This document shows positions 23,059-33,959 of a DNA stretch of 64,000 bases, piece after piece; position 1 is the first letter of the stretch; each line of letters opens with the position of its first letter. The position numbers were made by a program, and so were the translations under genes. The stretch lies in the NCBI RefSeq assembly GCF_029784155.1, contig NC_073692.1, positions 274,889,413 through 274,953,412 on the forward strand, read 5' to 3'. The DNA comes from Uranotaenia lowii. Taxonomy: Eukaryota; Arthropoda; Insecta; Diptera; Culicidae. A model generated the notes under the pieces. It made no database searches. It saw only the letters and a list, made by a program, of their open reading frames with translations, and was not told the DNA's origin.

Positions 23059-23900
23059 TGTGCGTCCGATCCCTTGATCGAAGCTACAAAGATAAGGCAA
23101 CATCTTCTGCGTAGCGGAGGTCAGGGGTGCGCCGCGAACGTGTGTAGGATACCCCAACGTCGGGGGGTATCCGAGTAGTTCCGCTTCCTAAGAGGGAAAC
23201 TGCGGGGATAAGACTTTACCTTCCTCGAGGGAAGAGGGTTAACCACTGTCGGGGGATACCCACGGGTAGAGAGGCTCTCGACGCCGGGCGAGCCTCTCGA
23301 GTCGGTGTAGGATGTCGTCACCGTCGGGAAACATCCGAGTCGTAGCGTTCCAAGTCCCGAATGTGTGCCGTGACAGGCGCGAGTCTAGGATAAGCTGCTC
23401 TCGATTTTGGCACCCAACGGGCAGGAAAATCCGCGGGCCAAAAATCCTAGGGTTGCCAACCAAGAGGGATAAAGAAGACCGGACAACGGTCGGAGTAGAC
23501 TGACCCCATCGACGGGGGGCTGTCGAGTAGAGTGCGTCCGACCCCACGGTTTGAAGTTACAAAGATAAGACAATACCTTCTGCGTAGCGGATGCCGTGGG
23601 TGCGCCGCGTTCGTGTGTAGGATGCTCCACCTTCGGGGAGTATCCGAGTAGAGCAGTTCTCAACGACAGAAGCTGCGGGGATAAGACTTGACCTTCTTCG
23701 CAGTGGAAATCGTTGGGAAAGGGTTATTCCACGTTCGGGGAATACCCACGGGTAGAGTGGCTCTCGACGCCGGGCGAGCCATTCGAGTCGGTGTAGGATG
23801 ACGTCTTCGTCGGGAATCATCCGAGTCGTTGCGTTAAGTCCCGCGCGTGTGCCGTGACAGGCGCGAGTCTAGGATAAGCTGCTCTCGATCTGGCACACGA
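23059..23900 (+). repeat. Duplicated ~475-bp module of conserved hairpins in the R1 3' UTR
   Basis: Two diverged tandem units start at TGCGTCCGA (23061 and 23533); corresponding points are 472-484 bp apart. Each unit holds a series of stem-loops starting GTAGGAT. Examples: GGATACCCC pairs with GGGGTATCC (~23147-23173) and its counterpart GGATGCTCC pairs with GGAGTATCC (~23617-23645); GGATGT/ACATCC (~23307) versus GGATGA/TCATCC (~23795); GAGGCTC/GAGCCTC (~23270) versus GTGGCTC/GAGCCAT (~23756). The changes are compensatory, so structure rather than sequence has been kept. No protein is supported in this GC-rich region. Confidence 0.85.
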
Positions 23901-23924
23901 CGGGCAAGGTGGCAAACTTCGAAC

Positions 23925-24360
23925 CCTGAAGATAAGAGGTCGGGCTTCGAGTCGTTAGAGGAGAGGTCAGGCCTCAAACCTTCAGGTGGAGAGGTTTGTG
24001 TGGTCAACCCCGAGTCTTTATGATAAGAGGTCGGGTCCCGAGTCGTAAGAGGAGGGATCAGGCCCCTTACCAACAAGAGGAGGGGTACAAGTGGTCACCT
24101 CGAGTCATTACGAGGAGAGGTCAGATTTCAAGTCGTTAGAGGAGAGATCGGGCCTTGAATCGTGCAGAGGAGAGGTAAAGCTCGAGTCGATGCGAGGAGG
24201 GGTCGGATCTCAAGTCGTTAGAGGAGAGATCAGACCTCAAGTCGCGAAGAGGAGAGGTTTGTGTGGGAATCTCGAGTCATTGCGAGGAAATGTCGGTTCT
24301 CAAGTCGTTAGAGGAGAGTTCAGGCGTCGAGTCGTAAGGATGAGAGGTTTTGCTGAAAGT
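23925..24360 (+). repeat. Short tandem repeats (~36 bp, higher order ~110 bp) at the R1 3' end
   Basis: Diverged units built on GTCGTTAGAGGAGAGRTCRG and YCGAGTC recur about a dozen times. Triplets are arranged in a ~110-bp order starting CTCGAGTCATTACGAGGAG, CTCGAGTCGATGCGAGGAG and CTCGAGTCATTGCGAGGAA. A further ~270 bp without repeats separates this from the A tail at ~24625. The region extends the structured 3' UTR. Confidence 0.8.
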
Positions 24361-25077
24361 GGTCTCGTTAATGAGTATTGCCTTTGAGCGCATTAGCGCG
24401 AATAGACCTCCCACTATTGAAGCATAGTGTACTAAACAGTTCGAGGTGGGAACCAGGTCTGCGGCCCCAGGTGGAGTTTAGGGAGTAGGGGGTATACACG
24501 GAGTATATCATGAGTCTTCCCATTGTACCCATGGACCCAGAGTAGCAAACTGGGGGGACGCGGTGGCTCGCCGTGCCTTGGAATACAATCCGTAAACCGG
24601 GATTTACCACCTGTGGTTACCAACTAAAAAAAAAAAGAATCATATTTAAGGCTACCAAAAAAGTGTTTTGGAAAAATTGATTTGTACGCAAGATACTTAA
24701 TTTTATGGACTGAACTAAAATTTTCGTTTTATTTTGCAAATAGAGTGATAAAATCTGGTAACAATCCGGACAATCTGGTAAGCTTAGTCTAGCTTTATTG
24801 AGATTCAATATTTGGGACTCATCTTAAATCAACAAGTGAGAAATTTTTTGAAAAACAGTTGAAGAATTGTGGTTCTGGAATGAGATTTCGAGGTTTTAGA
24901 GTTGAGATTTATACATTATTGTTACTCTTGAATCAATTTAGTTGTTCATCAAAATTTAATTAAAAATGTCAAATTTCATGTTTAGCAAAAATCACTTGGC
25001 ATTTTTGGACCTTCATGGGGGGGATTTAACCCCCAAACCCCTCCCCCCCCCCCTGTTCCTACGGATATGCCGCTTAT

Positions 25078-26990
25078 TATTATAAATTTTATTTTTCCAA
25101 TCATTATAATTGAAGTTTCCTTTGGTTTATAAATTCAAAACCGTTTTCCCTTCCTATTTTTGAAAATAAACGCTTAAGAAATCTGTAGTTGCTTAAATTG
25201 GACCGATCAACAGTACAAAGTTTTTTTTTATTGTATATCCATCCCAAATTTTGCCTTAGACTTATTTGAACATTTTCAAATGGTTTTATTAAAACAAATT
25301 ATAAGCTATTGAAGTAAATATCCTGAATTCAGTATATCATTCCCAAATGATCATTCTCAAATTGTCATAAAAACGATCTAACAGTTGAGTTGCCAATATC
25401 ATTGAGTGATTTTCTTAACATGAATGTTTCTATGTTTTTGAGCTTATCTTTATCCAGCTTCAATTCATTGAGATTTTCAAATTTTGTGGTGTTACTTCAG
25501 TTACTGAAGTTCAGTTTCATGGTTTTTCTGAGTTTTGAGAACTCAGGATCTTTGTTTAAGGTAATGAACTCATTTTGATTTCTTTTTTCAATAATAACTG
25601 ATTCTGTGATTTAAACATTTAATCTCTATTCCAATTTTATTTTCAATCGATCATTTTTGCACTTATACTATACCACGTGAGCTTTGAGGGCGTCCAATTA
25701 AATTTTCGTCACATCACTAATCACTAATCGTACTTCTACAGCCAGAACTTATGTCTGAATCCAAAGAATAATACAAGTGTGTAAATATTCTTCTTGTCTT
25801 TAATCATGTTTTGATCATTTTAACATAAAAACATTAAAATTATCGAAAACATAATATGGTTCGTTTAATCAAATTTTTGTCACATTCAGAATAACAATTT
25901 GATAACCATTTTTTATCTGATGAGAATCATATTAATAAACATATTCATATTTTGTTTTGTGTTTAAAATATATAAAATTGAAGTTCACATGTGGTGAAAT
26001 TTCTGCTTTGGCTCTGATTGTAATTCATATTATTTTCTCAAAACTTGATTTGAAATTAAGATTTAGATTTGAGACACTGAATTGTGGTTCGGAATATAAC
26101 TTGATTTTTATTCTTGAATTCTTAAAGTCTTATATGTGTATCTCTATGGATTTTGAGTTCAATTATTTTGTTTATTTTTTTTTTGAATTTTGTCTTCTAT
26201 GTTTTATATCTTCATTATACTTCCCAATTGTCATTAAGTAAATATTTCCCGATAAAAAAAATGAGAAATTAATTTTGAATTTTTCAAGTCATCTCAGAGC
26301 ATTCATTTTTTTTTAATTTCTAAACTCTTTCGCGATGTTTGCACGTGATTAATTAGCAATTTTTATTTGAAGGTATGTAATAAAAACTAAATATCTTCTA
26401 GGCAGTCAACATGGCTATTAGAAGACAGTATACTGAACTCATCTCCATTTCTTTTACACTGTTCTGGCACGATGGGTAGCTGTGAACCACCCTAAGCATC
26501 AAAAGGGCCCAGTAAAATCATTGCTTTGCTGCTGGCATTAACGGTTAGCAATGCGCGCCAAAAATGTCGGCTAAGATCGGAATCGAAGAGAATTTTCTGT
26601 AGGATCGACCCAAAGTCGTTCCTTGGGTCGATCTCTTTTCCCATCCAACCACCATCGGAGCAAGTAAAATTCATTGGAGGCCACAGGGCCAGAGTCAGAG
26701 GCCTATATGGCCAGTGTCAGAGGTCCAAGGGACCAGTGTTTGTCGGAAGTCCACAAATCTACTTAAATCCAAATTGTTTGAAGTCAATATACAGTCCACT
26801 AAGTTTGTAATGTTTCGGAATGAGTGCGTTAATTTATTTCGTAAAGAAAATCTGATGCTATCGCGCAAGCCGTCAGGGGCATTCCTGAACATACACGTTT
26901 AAAATGTTTTGTATTCTCTGGGATAGCATTTGAAAAAAAAGTCGAATCATAGGTACCCCTCGAGAAAAATTGCCCCGGGCCCCCCGATGA
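25078..26990. other. Interior of the outer hAT element
   Basis: AT-rich except for 26470-26900, which is more balanced and contains AGGATCGACCCAAAGTCG then GGGTCGATCT, an inverted pair around 26601-26634. Open frames here (60-94 codons, both strands) show no transposase signature. It is presumably decayed hAT sequence. Confidence 0.4.
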
Positions 26991-27089
26991 CTTAATCCGG
27001 CCCTGGGTCTACAATTTATTTCAACTATCTTCAAAAACTATTTTATAACATAAAATAAGGAGTCTTTTTTTTGTGGCTATAACAAGAGT

Positions 27090-27185
27090 GTCCACCAGCC
27101 CGGGAATTCAGGAATAAAAAAATATCAGGATATCCTGAATCCCGGGAAACGCTAAAAATTCCCGGGAACTTCCGAAGCCGATAAA
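27090..27185. repeat. CCCGGGAAT-type short repeat
   Basis: CCCGGGAATTCAGG, then CCTGAATCCCGGGAAACGCTAA and ATTCCCGGGAAC. The same phrase CCCGGGAAACGCTAAAAA occurs again near 39877. It is a short interspersed degenerate repeat of unknown type. Confidence 0.6.
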
Positions 27186-28399
27186 AAGTGCGAAATTACT
27201 ATAAATTTTAACAAACTAAATTGGAATAATATGTCAGATTGACCAAAGAAAATGATAGGTTGTTAGTTTCATATAAGGCAACATTTTGTGGTGACTTTTT
27301 ATCTCCCTTTATATTTATATTTATTTCCCTTTTTATCTGGTATTTTCACCTTATTTATATTTATATACCTTTTTATTTGGCATTTTCGCCGCTTCGCTAA
27401 TATGCTAGAGGCAGAGCTTCGCGAAAATGGAATATTTCGTACTAAAAAATCTACATCATTTTTGTTTTTTTTCTGTTGAACCGAGCCTGCTTATGGTTTT
27501 TGTGCAGATTTATAAATTCTCTAAAGGAAATATTTCCCTGATCAAGTTTGTCAAAGATCGTAACTTCATATCTTATAAGACAAAAATGTTATTAGGTGTT
27601 CAAAGGAGGCATGTCTTTAAGCATAGGAAAGCAATAAATTCAATTGACATCCTTGCCGGGTGCCTAGCGAGGTATTGAATGACAACTTTCAATGCAATGT
27701 TTTGCGAGCCACAAGCAAGGGTGTCATTTGAATTTATTGTTTTTCAATGCCCAAAGCAATATCCCGGTTAAACAGCTAATAGTTTTTTTTTGTCAAATAA
27801 GATACGAAGCTACGGTCTGCGATAAAGATGTTCAGCGGAAAGTTTCTTTTAAAGAGTTTAGAAATTGACAAAAAAAACCATTATCAGGCTGGGTTCCACA
27901 GAATAAAAAAGCATTAAATGAAGGGTTTTGATCGTTTAAGCTTTATCTGCGCGGTTGATCCGGGCGAAAATTTTAAATTCATCCAAAAATAGGATGGAAG
28001 AAATTGAAACACTTTCGGTATGCTTTTACGATGGACGTAGGACCTGGTAAGACAGTAAGAGAATTTGAATGCGAAAAATAGATCATTAGGTATTATGCTC
28101 AAAAGTACGTTATAGATTGGTCTATTTTTTGCAGAGTTTCTTGAAACTGAATTGAAATAATGTTCAATCATTAAAAATCAGTATTTGAACCAAGATGACA
28201 GGGAATTCTATTGAAATAACAAAAAAAGAATACTGATTCATTTTTGTTATTGCATTTTTTTTAAATTTGACAAATTAAAGACTTTGAAATTTAAATCAAA
28301 CAACGCCCCCAAACTTGAGCCTAATGTTTAAGATAATTCATTCAATCACAACTAATAATAGAAACAGCTCAAATTCAAAAGCTACATTGAAATTCATTC

Positions 28400-29350
28400 C
28401 GATTGTTGACATCCAGCAGCCTGCGATTGCTTGCTTTAATAGCTATCTTTCACCGAAAACTTTTAAGCGATTCGAACCGAGAGGAGATTGATTCATCAAC
28501 AGTGGCCACCATAATAACAGTCTTTTTTATTGATGTGTAGACACATTCCATAAGCTCGAACAACGGGGTCCACGTCAATCGGTATTCGGTATTCATTTCA
28601 CTGCCCGATGCGACAATACGTGAATGCATTTAAAATGAACAACCCACCAAAGCCAGTCATTTGTTGATAATCTTCGGACGGTAATAATCGGGAGCGCATA
28701 GATCGTCCGTAGATATCGCTCTATGCGTTTATTCATTCGATGGTGGAATACAGGTTGGAAAACATTTCCCAATTCGGTTCATCGATTATTATCGGTTTTT
28801 GGAACCTAGAGCAGCGCAAGAGTACAGAAGCTACCCTGCAACAAACCGTAAATCCGAGCTCCGGTCCACATGTGTGCACTTTTGCCGATGATGCCTCCGG
28901 TTTTTGGTCCCTGTTGGTCTCTGGTCCGGTGCTAGGCTTAATAGCCCCCCATTTGAATATGATAAAGAGCTTCTGATTTGTTAATAGGATTTCGAAAATC
29001 ATAATTTATCGATCTACAATAACTTTTCGGGGTGGCATGAGTTGAACTGCTGATCCTCCGATTCGATTCACCCTGATTGCCAACTGGCCTCAAATGTGCT
29101 TGGATTGGAGCTTCCGTCTGTCCGTCCGTGGGATTTGACAATCTCTGCCGATAGTTGGATAGGGAGCAAAGGAGGATGAATTGATCGAAACAGATGTGCA
29201 CCGTCGTCTCATTTTGGGCGGAATCATCGAATTGGGGCGGGAATTCGGTTAAAAGCCATGTGTTTGCTGCTTATCACCAGATTTCAGCATCTTCCAATCA
29301 GCAATGAATTGTGTTTGTGTCTTAAGTTCCGAGCTTTTCGGTAGCCAGAG
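28400..29350. other. GC-balanced non-coding island
   Basis: About 950 bp with near-even base composition and no internal repeats, terminal repeats or element motifs, in contrast to AT-rich flanks. The longest frames (~89 codons) show no domain. It could be single-copy intergenic or regulatory DNA, or the remains of an element I do not know. Confidence 0.35.
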
Positions 29351-29682
29351 TGCTTCTGCTCTATCGTACGTACAAGGGTTTCAGAGGAGAGATTCATCGG
29401 TACGATATTTGAAACCGTTCAGAGGTCACGCGTTTATGCTTCGTAGTGAGATTAGGCTTGATTGCAAGGATTACCTAAATAAGGTCACTAATGTCAGGCA
29501 TATAGACATTTATATATCGATTGCTTTGAACAGGTCCAAAAATATTTATGCATTTTCGGGTAAACAGATTTCAAGTAAAAATGAGCATCTCTCATCAATA
29601 TAGGTATTCAGCTGACCTGGTGAACTTTGCTACAATTTCTTAAAAAAATTAAGTTTTGTTGGTATAATTTTAAATCAAAGAT

Positions 29683-29874
29683 TTTTTTTTGTTTCGATAA
29701 TAGTCGTTTTACCATCTTTATGGCATTCGCGACTTTATCAACGTTGCAGTTGGCGGATCGTTATTGAAAAACTTATCCGGTACAACTGTCTTCGATGTTT
29801 ACTCTTGGGCTCGAACTCGCGGACATCGGCTCAGGAGACAACAGACTTGCCAACTGAGCTATATCATAAGCCCA
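29683..29874 (-). mobile_element. tRNA-derived SINE, fourth copy, with 14-bp target duplication
   Basis: On the minus strand: GGGCTTATGATATAGCTCAG, TTGGCAAGTCTGTTGTC, GATGTCCGCGAGTTCGAGCC, ACATCGAAGACAGTTGTACC, AAAGTCGCGAATGCC, then AAACAAAAAAAAA. TTTAAATCAAAGAT flanks it perfectly (29669-29682, 29875-29888). It is the best-preserved copy of the family in the window: A box and B box both match Pol III consensus closely. Confidence 0.92.
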
Positions 29875-31029
29875 TTTAAATCAAAGATGATTTCATCTTA
29901 GTGAAGGTTAATCTTTTAACTTGTTTTTCAAGATCTGAAATTTTTAAATTGTGGTTTTGAAAGTTTCATGATTTTTTTTTTATTCATGCCAAAAAGTATG
30001 TTTTATTAGTCTGGAGTGTCCACTCTCTTCCTCTTCTAAAGTGGGGAGGGCTGACAAAATTTCATTAAAACATTGCTTGTATCTTAATAACGTCACATGC
30101 AACATTTAGCTTCATTTGTTTGATGAATTTTCAAGTTATGCCAAATAAAATATGAGAATGAGAGATGGTCCCTTTTGATTGATAAGTGCTCGATTTATGC
30201 TAAAACAACTGTTTAGAAGAACCCCCTCCTTTGCCTTTTCAATCTCTCCATCCATTCCAAGGGGGTAGGCGTTTCTATAATCATTCTCATGCTAAATTTG
30301 GTTTCATTTGTTGATCAATTCTAAAGTAATATCCACAAAATTGTATTAGAGCCCCTCCCTCTTCCTATAAATTTAATAATAGCACCATTTCTCGTGCTCA
30401 AATCCTTTTCCATGTGAACTTTGAGCTGAGCCTCCCTACTCCCTTCCTATATTCCCAATAGAATAAAGGAAGGATTTCACAAGGGCCAAATTTGGTTCCA
30501 TTTGCTTGATAAATTCTCTAATTCTGCAAAAAATTGTAAATAAGTCCCTTTCCTATCCCTCCACTGAACGGAGGGAGTGGTACCAAATATCGATAGAAAC
30601 CTTTTTTTTTATTTTTTTTTTTTTTTTTTTTTTTATTTTTGTAGCGGCCCACCACACTCCCCCACACCAAAAAGCTCATTAGAGCCCCCTGGTAATGGAC
30701 GCTACTGTTCTCAGCATGTCTGGCAGCAACAAAAATTAATAAAAAACGCGGGCAAAATTTTACTCATGCTGAGAACTGAAATGTTTAAATTTAGTGCGAG
30801 GAAATGTAATGATAATACTAAATTAAATACTACATGGATCTCAATGGAAAACAGATTTCCTTTAAAGAGATCCACTATTTGATATTAATACTACTAAGCA
30901 AACATTTAATCAAATAAGACATTATAATTTAAATAATTAATAAAAAAAAAAAAAAGAACACACAAAGAAACTAAATTGCTACAAAAATTAATTATAAAAG
31001 AAGAAAACTGGTCACTGATCGATCGGTTT

Positions 31030-33911
31030 TTAACGACTCAATTTTTCTTTTAATAGCTGTATTACTTTGATTTTGAACGTGGAACGGTTGTTGATGGTTT
31101 TTATTTCATTAGGCAAGGCATTGTACTTAGTTGGACCAATAAATGATATTCTTTTTTGACCTAAGGATGTCACGGATCGGCTTCGTTGTAAAAAATCTGA
31201 CTGGCGAGTGTTATGAGTACGCAATCCCGTTGTAAAATGGATGTTTTGATTACTGAAACTTGTGTGTAAATTGTCGTAGACATATATTACAGTTTGTAAA
31301 TCGCAAAGATCTTTTAATGGAAGAATGTTATGGGCTCTTAAGGTGTAGAGCTGTTGGGTAGGAAAGAGCAACGGTAGTCTATAAATATTTTTTAAGCATC
31401 TATTCTGGAGAGTTTGAAGTTTTTGTAAATTTGACAAGGAAGCTCTTCCCCATATCATAATAAGATAGTTAATATGAGAGTGAATAAACGCAAAGTAAAA
31501 TTTCAATAAAACATGTTGAGGCACAAAATTTCTCAATTTCCACAGGATACCACAAAGAGGAGAAACTTTTTTCTCTAGATATTCTGTGTGACGACTCCAA
31601 CAAAGAGTTTCATCTAGGTAGATTCCTAAATATTTAAAGCATTTTACCCTCTCAATAACATTTCCATTTATCGTTGGGTCAATATTCGGAGGTAATCTTT
31701 TATGTGAAGAATGAAATAACATGTATTTGGTTTTCGTATAGTTGAGTGAGAGCAAGTTGGTATTAAAATATTTAGATAACAATTTCAAGTCATTTTCAAT
31801 TTGTTGAATGATAATATCAGTAGATGCTGCTGAGTAGAAAATTGCTGTATCATCAGCGAATAGGCGTGCTGTGCCTTTTAATGGTAAGTTACAGAGATCA
31901 TTAACATACAACAAAAAAAGTAACGGACCTATATTGCTACCTTGTGGTACACCTATATCAATATTTCTTACCACGCTTTTGGTATTTTCAATCACTACAA
32001 ATTGCTTCCGCCCCTCTAAGTAACTGCGAAGGATATTATTAGCTGTTCCTCTTATTCCATATTTGTCTAGTTTGGATAGTAATATTTCGTGATTCAATGT
32101 ATCGAAAGCTTTTTTAAGGTCCAAAAACAATGCTCCCACAATATTTTTGGAATCAATTTTAGAAATAATGGAGTCGACTAGTTCTGAGATGGCAATTAGT
32201 GTGCTCGAGCCGGATCTGAAACCATATTGCAGCTTATAAAGTATGTCATGCTGGTTCAGGAAATTTACAATTCTGGTCACAAGAAGTTTTTCAAACACTT
32301 TACTAAAAACACTTAAGGTAGATATTGGACGGTAGTTGTTTATATCATGGGAATCGCCAGCCTTAAAAACAGGAATAACTTTTGCGATTTTGAGGCATTC
32401 AGGATAAATTCCAGTCTCTAAAATGTAATTAAAATATTCCTTAAGTATGATAGAGAATTTGTCATGGTAATTTTTTAAGACACTTACTGGGAAATTATCA
32501 GGTCCACAGCCCTTCTTATTTTTAAGGGATAGAATGACTACCCTTACCTCATTCACAGTAGCTGGATGTAGAAATATTGTATTTTGTACATGTTCAATAC
32601 GGGATAAATGGTCAGAGCCAGGGTCAATTGGAATTTCCTCAGCTAACCTTTTGCCAATTGTGGAAAAGTGCCTGTTTAATTTTTCACAAACTTCTAAATT
32701 GTTGGTAGTGCTGCCTTCTTCATCAGACAGGTTGATTGATGTGGTTGGTTTGTTTTTACCCATGAGGGTGTTTATATTTCTCCAAAGCTTCGAATGTGGT
32801 GTGTTGTTCAGTAAACGTTCATAATATAACTTTTTGCATTCCTGTTTTTTTAAATACAATTTTTTATTTATATGACTCAACATTTGTTTTAGTTGGACAT
32901 CATCGGGGTGCCTTTTAGAACGTTTTAAATAGTTGTTTTTAATTTTTATGAGTGTCCAAAGATCTAGTGACATCCATGGACAGTAGTTGCCTTTCAATTT
33001 TACATTTTTTTTATTGTCCTAGTAGACATTGATCGAAAATGGCTGTAAGATGTTGTGATATCTTGCAAACCAACATTCACGTTATCTGGTAGTTGAACAT
33101 TATTCAAATAATTCAAAAATAAATTGTTCAGTTTACAATGATCAGTAATTTCTTTCGTTAAAGTTGCCATTTGTTTATTACTTGATAATTTAAAGGATGT
33201 AATAACCTGTAAATGGTCGCTCACATCAGTAAAAATAGTATCATTTTTCAGTCGGCCTAGATCAATCTGCTTAGAAATGACGTGGTCTAAAATATTATTA
33301 GTTTTTGGTCTAGTGGGGAAGGAGTTTGTGCAAACATAACCAAAGGATTCCAAAATCGACTTATATTTCGTAACTGTATTTAAATTGGTTAAATTTATGG
33401 GGACATTAAAATCACCTACAATAAGACAAGAATGGTTATCGGCAACAGACGCTAACAAGGATTCAATTTGATCGCAAAATGAGTTAAATGGAAATGCGGG
33501 TGGTCTATAGATGCCATGAACACTAAAAACTTGACCACTCAAAGATATTTGAATGCTTATCCTATGGAAACCTTCAATGACCTTATTTTCAGTAATTTTG
33601 AACTTTAAATTTGTTTTAATATACATAGCTAGACCTCCATAGGACTGGTCACGGCAAGAAAAGATCGAGGTGTATCCTGGAATGTTATAAATATTACAAT
33701 TATGCTTCGCAACCCAAGTTTCACAAATAACAATTACATCAATACAGACATTTAAATGTTCAATAGTCTGCAACACACAGTCAAACTTATTTAAACTATT
33801 CATACTACATATATTCCATTGCAAAACTCTTAAATTTCCTAAATTGTTATCACAAGTTCTTAAATTAAAATCATCGACATTGTCATGGTATACATTAATT
33901 AGATTATCCAT
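31030..33911 (-). CDS. CR1/L2-like ORF2: APE endonuclease plus reverse transcriptase (one frameshift)
   Basis: The first frame (33911-33000) holds a complete-looking APE endonuclease: LRVLQWNICSMNS, VIVICETWV, SYGGLAMYI, VHGIYRPP, IVGDFNVPI and VSDHLQVI. The RT frame (to 31030) holds KNKKGCGPDNFPVSVL, NNYRPISTLSVFSKVFEKL, LQYGFRSGSSTLIA, ALFLDLKKAFDTLNHEILL, GVPQGSNIGPLLFLLYVNDL and ARLFADDTAIFY (FADD at 31849-31860), ending KEKLSR. The two parts are in different frames, joined at an A8 run (minus-strand ATAAAAAAAATGTAA, near 33006-33013); a shift of minus one there would read through. The first ATG chosen is MDNLINVYHDN, 48 bp after the ORF1 stop. The protein would nick DNA and reverse transcribe the element RNA. 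A homopolymer indel is the simplest explanation. Confidence 0.88.
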
Positions 33912-33959
33912 TAAATTATTTATATAAAAGGTAATCACAAGACCTTTTACAAATAAAAT

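Larger units (their letters stand above)
21189..24635 (+). mobile_element. R1-clade retrotransposon, 5'-truncated, with target duplication (3.4 kb)
   Basis: The 11-bp repeat AGAATCATATT flanks the element exactly (21178-21188 and 24636-24646). The element starts inside ORF2, just before the RT, so ORF1 and the endonuclease are absent, as in abortive target-primed reverse transcription. It ends in a run of A. The 3' UTR is about 1.5 kb and highly structured (see separate entries). It lies in the inner hAT-like element, 80 bp from the truncated 5' end of the RTE copy. R1-clade members include rDNA specialists, but this copy is in unrelated DNA. Confidence 0.9.
17751..25069. mobile_element. Inner hAT-like element of the nest
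   Basis: Left end CAAGGCCGTAGGAAGGGG and right end CCCCTGTTCCTACGGATATG are inverse of one another over the CCGTAGGAA core, each backed by a long G or C run. The outside octamers CCGGGTAT (17743-17750) and CCGCTTAT (25070-25077) match at six of eight positions, which fits an aged hAT duplication. Its own sequence is roughly 17751-18640, 21098-21188 and 24647-25069; the rest is later insertions. No transposase was recognised. Confidence 0.6.
17250..27005. mobile_element. Outer hAT element of the nest (9.76 kb with insertions)
   Basis: Left end CAAGGCCGGATTAAG (17250) answers right end CTTAATCCGGCCCTG (27005). The 8-bp direct repeat GGTCTACA sits immediately outside both (17242-17249, 27006-27013). 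An 8-bp duplication with CA(G/A)GG-type termini is diagnostic of hAT elements. Just inside each end is a GC-rich segment (GATTGCCCCGGGCCCCTC at left; ATTGCCCCGGGCCCCCCG at right). Apart from the inserted elements only about 2.4 kb is its own sequence, without a recognisable transposase or BED finger, so it appears non-autonomous or decayed. Confidence 0.85.

Noticed and set aside
23121..24387. Open frames of 66-102 codons in the GC-rich R1 3' UTR, both strands
   Set aside because: GC-rich repeats and hairpins keep frames open; no conserved protein and both repeat units differ in frame.
9211..29874. tRNA gene calls at the four A-box/B-box sites
   Set aside because: They are heads of a dispersed SINE with shared non-tRNA body, A-rich tail and target duplications; no full cloverleaf.
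33000..33013. Programmed minus-one frameshift between endonuclease and RT of the CR1/L2-like LINE
   Set aside because: A homopolymer indel or sequencing slip is simpler; LINE ORF2 is normally one frame. Kept only as a question in the findings.
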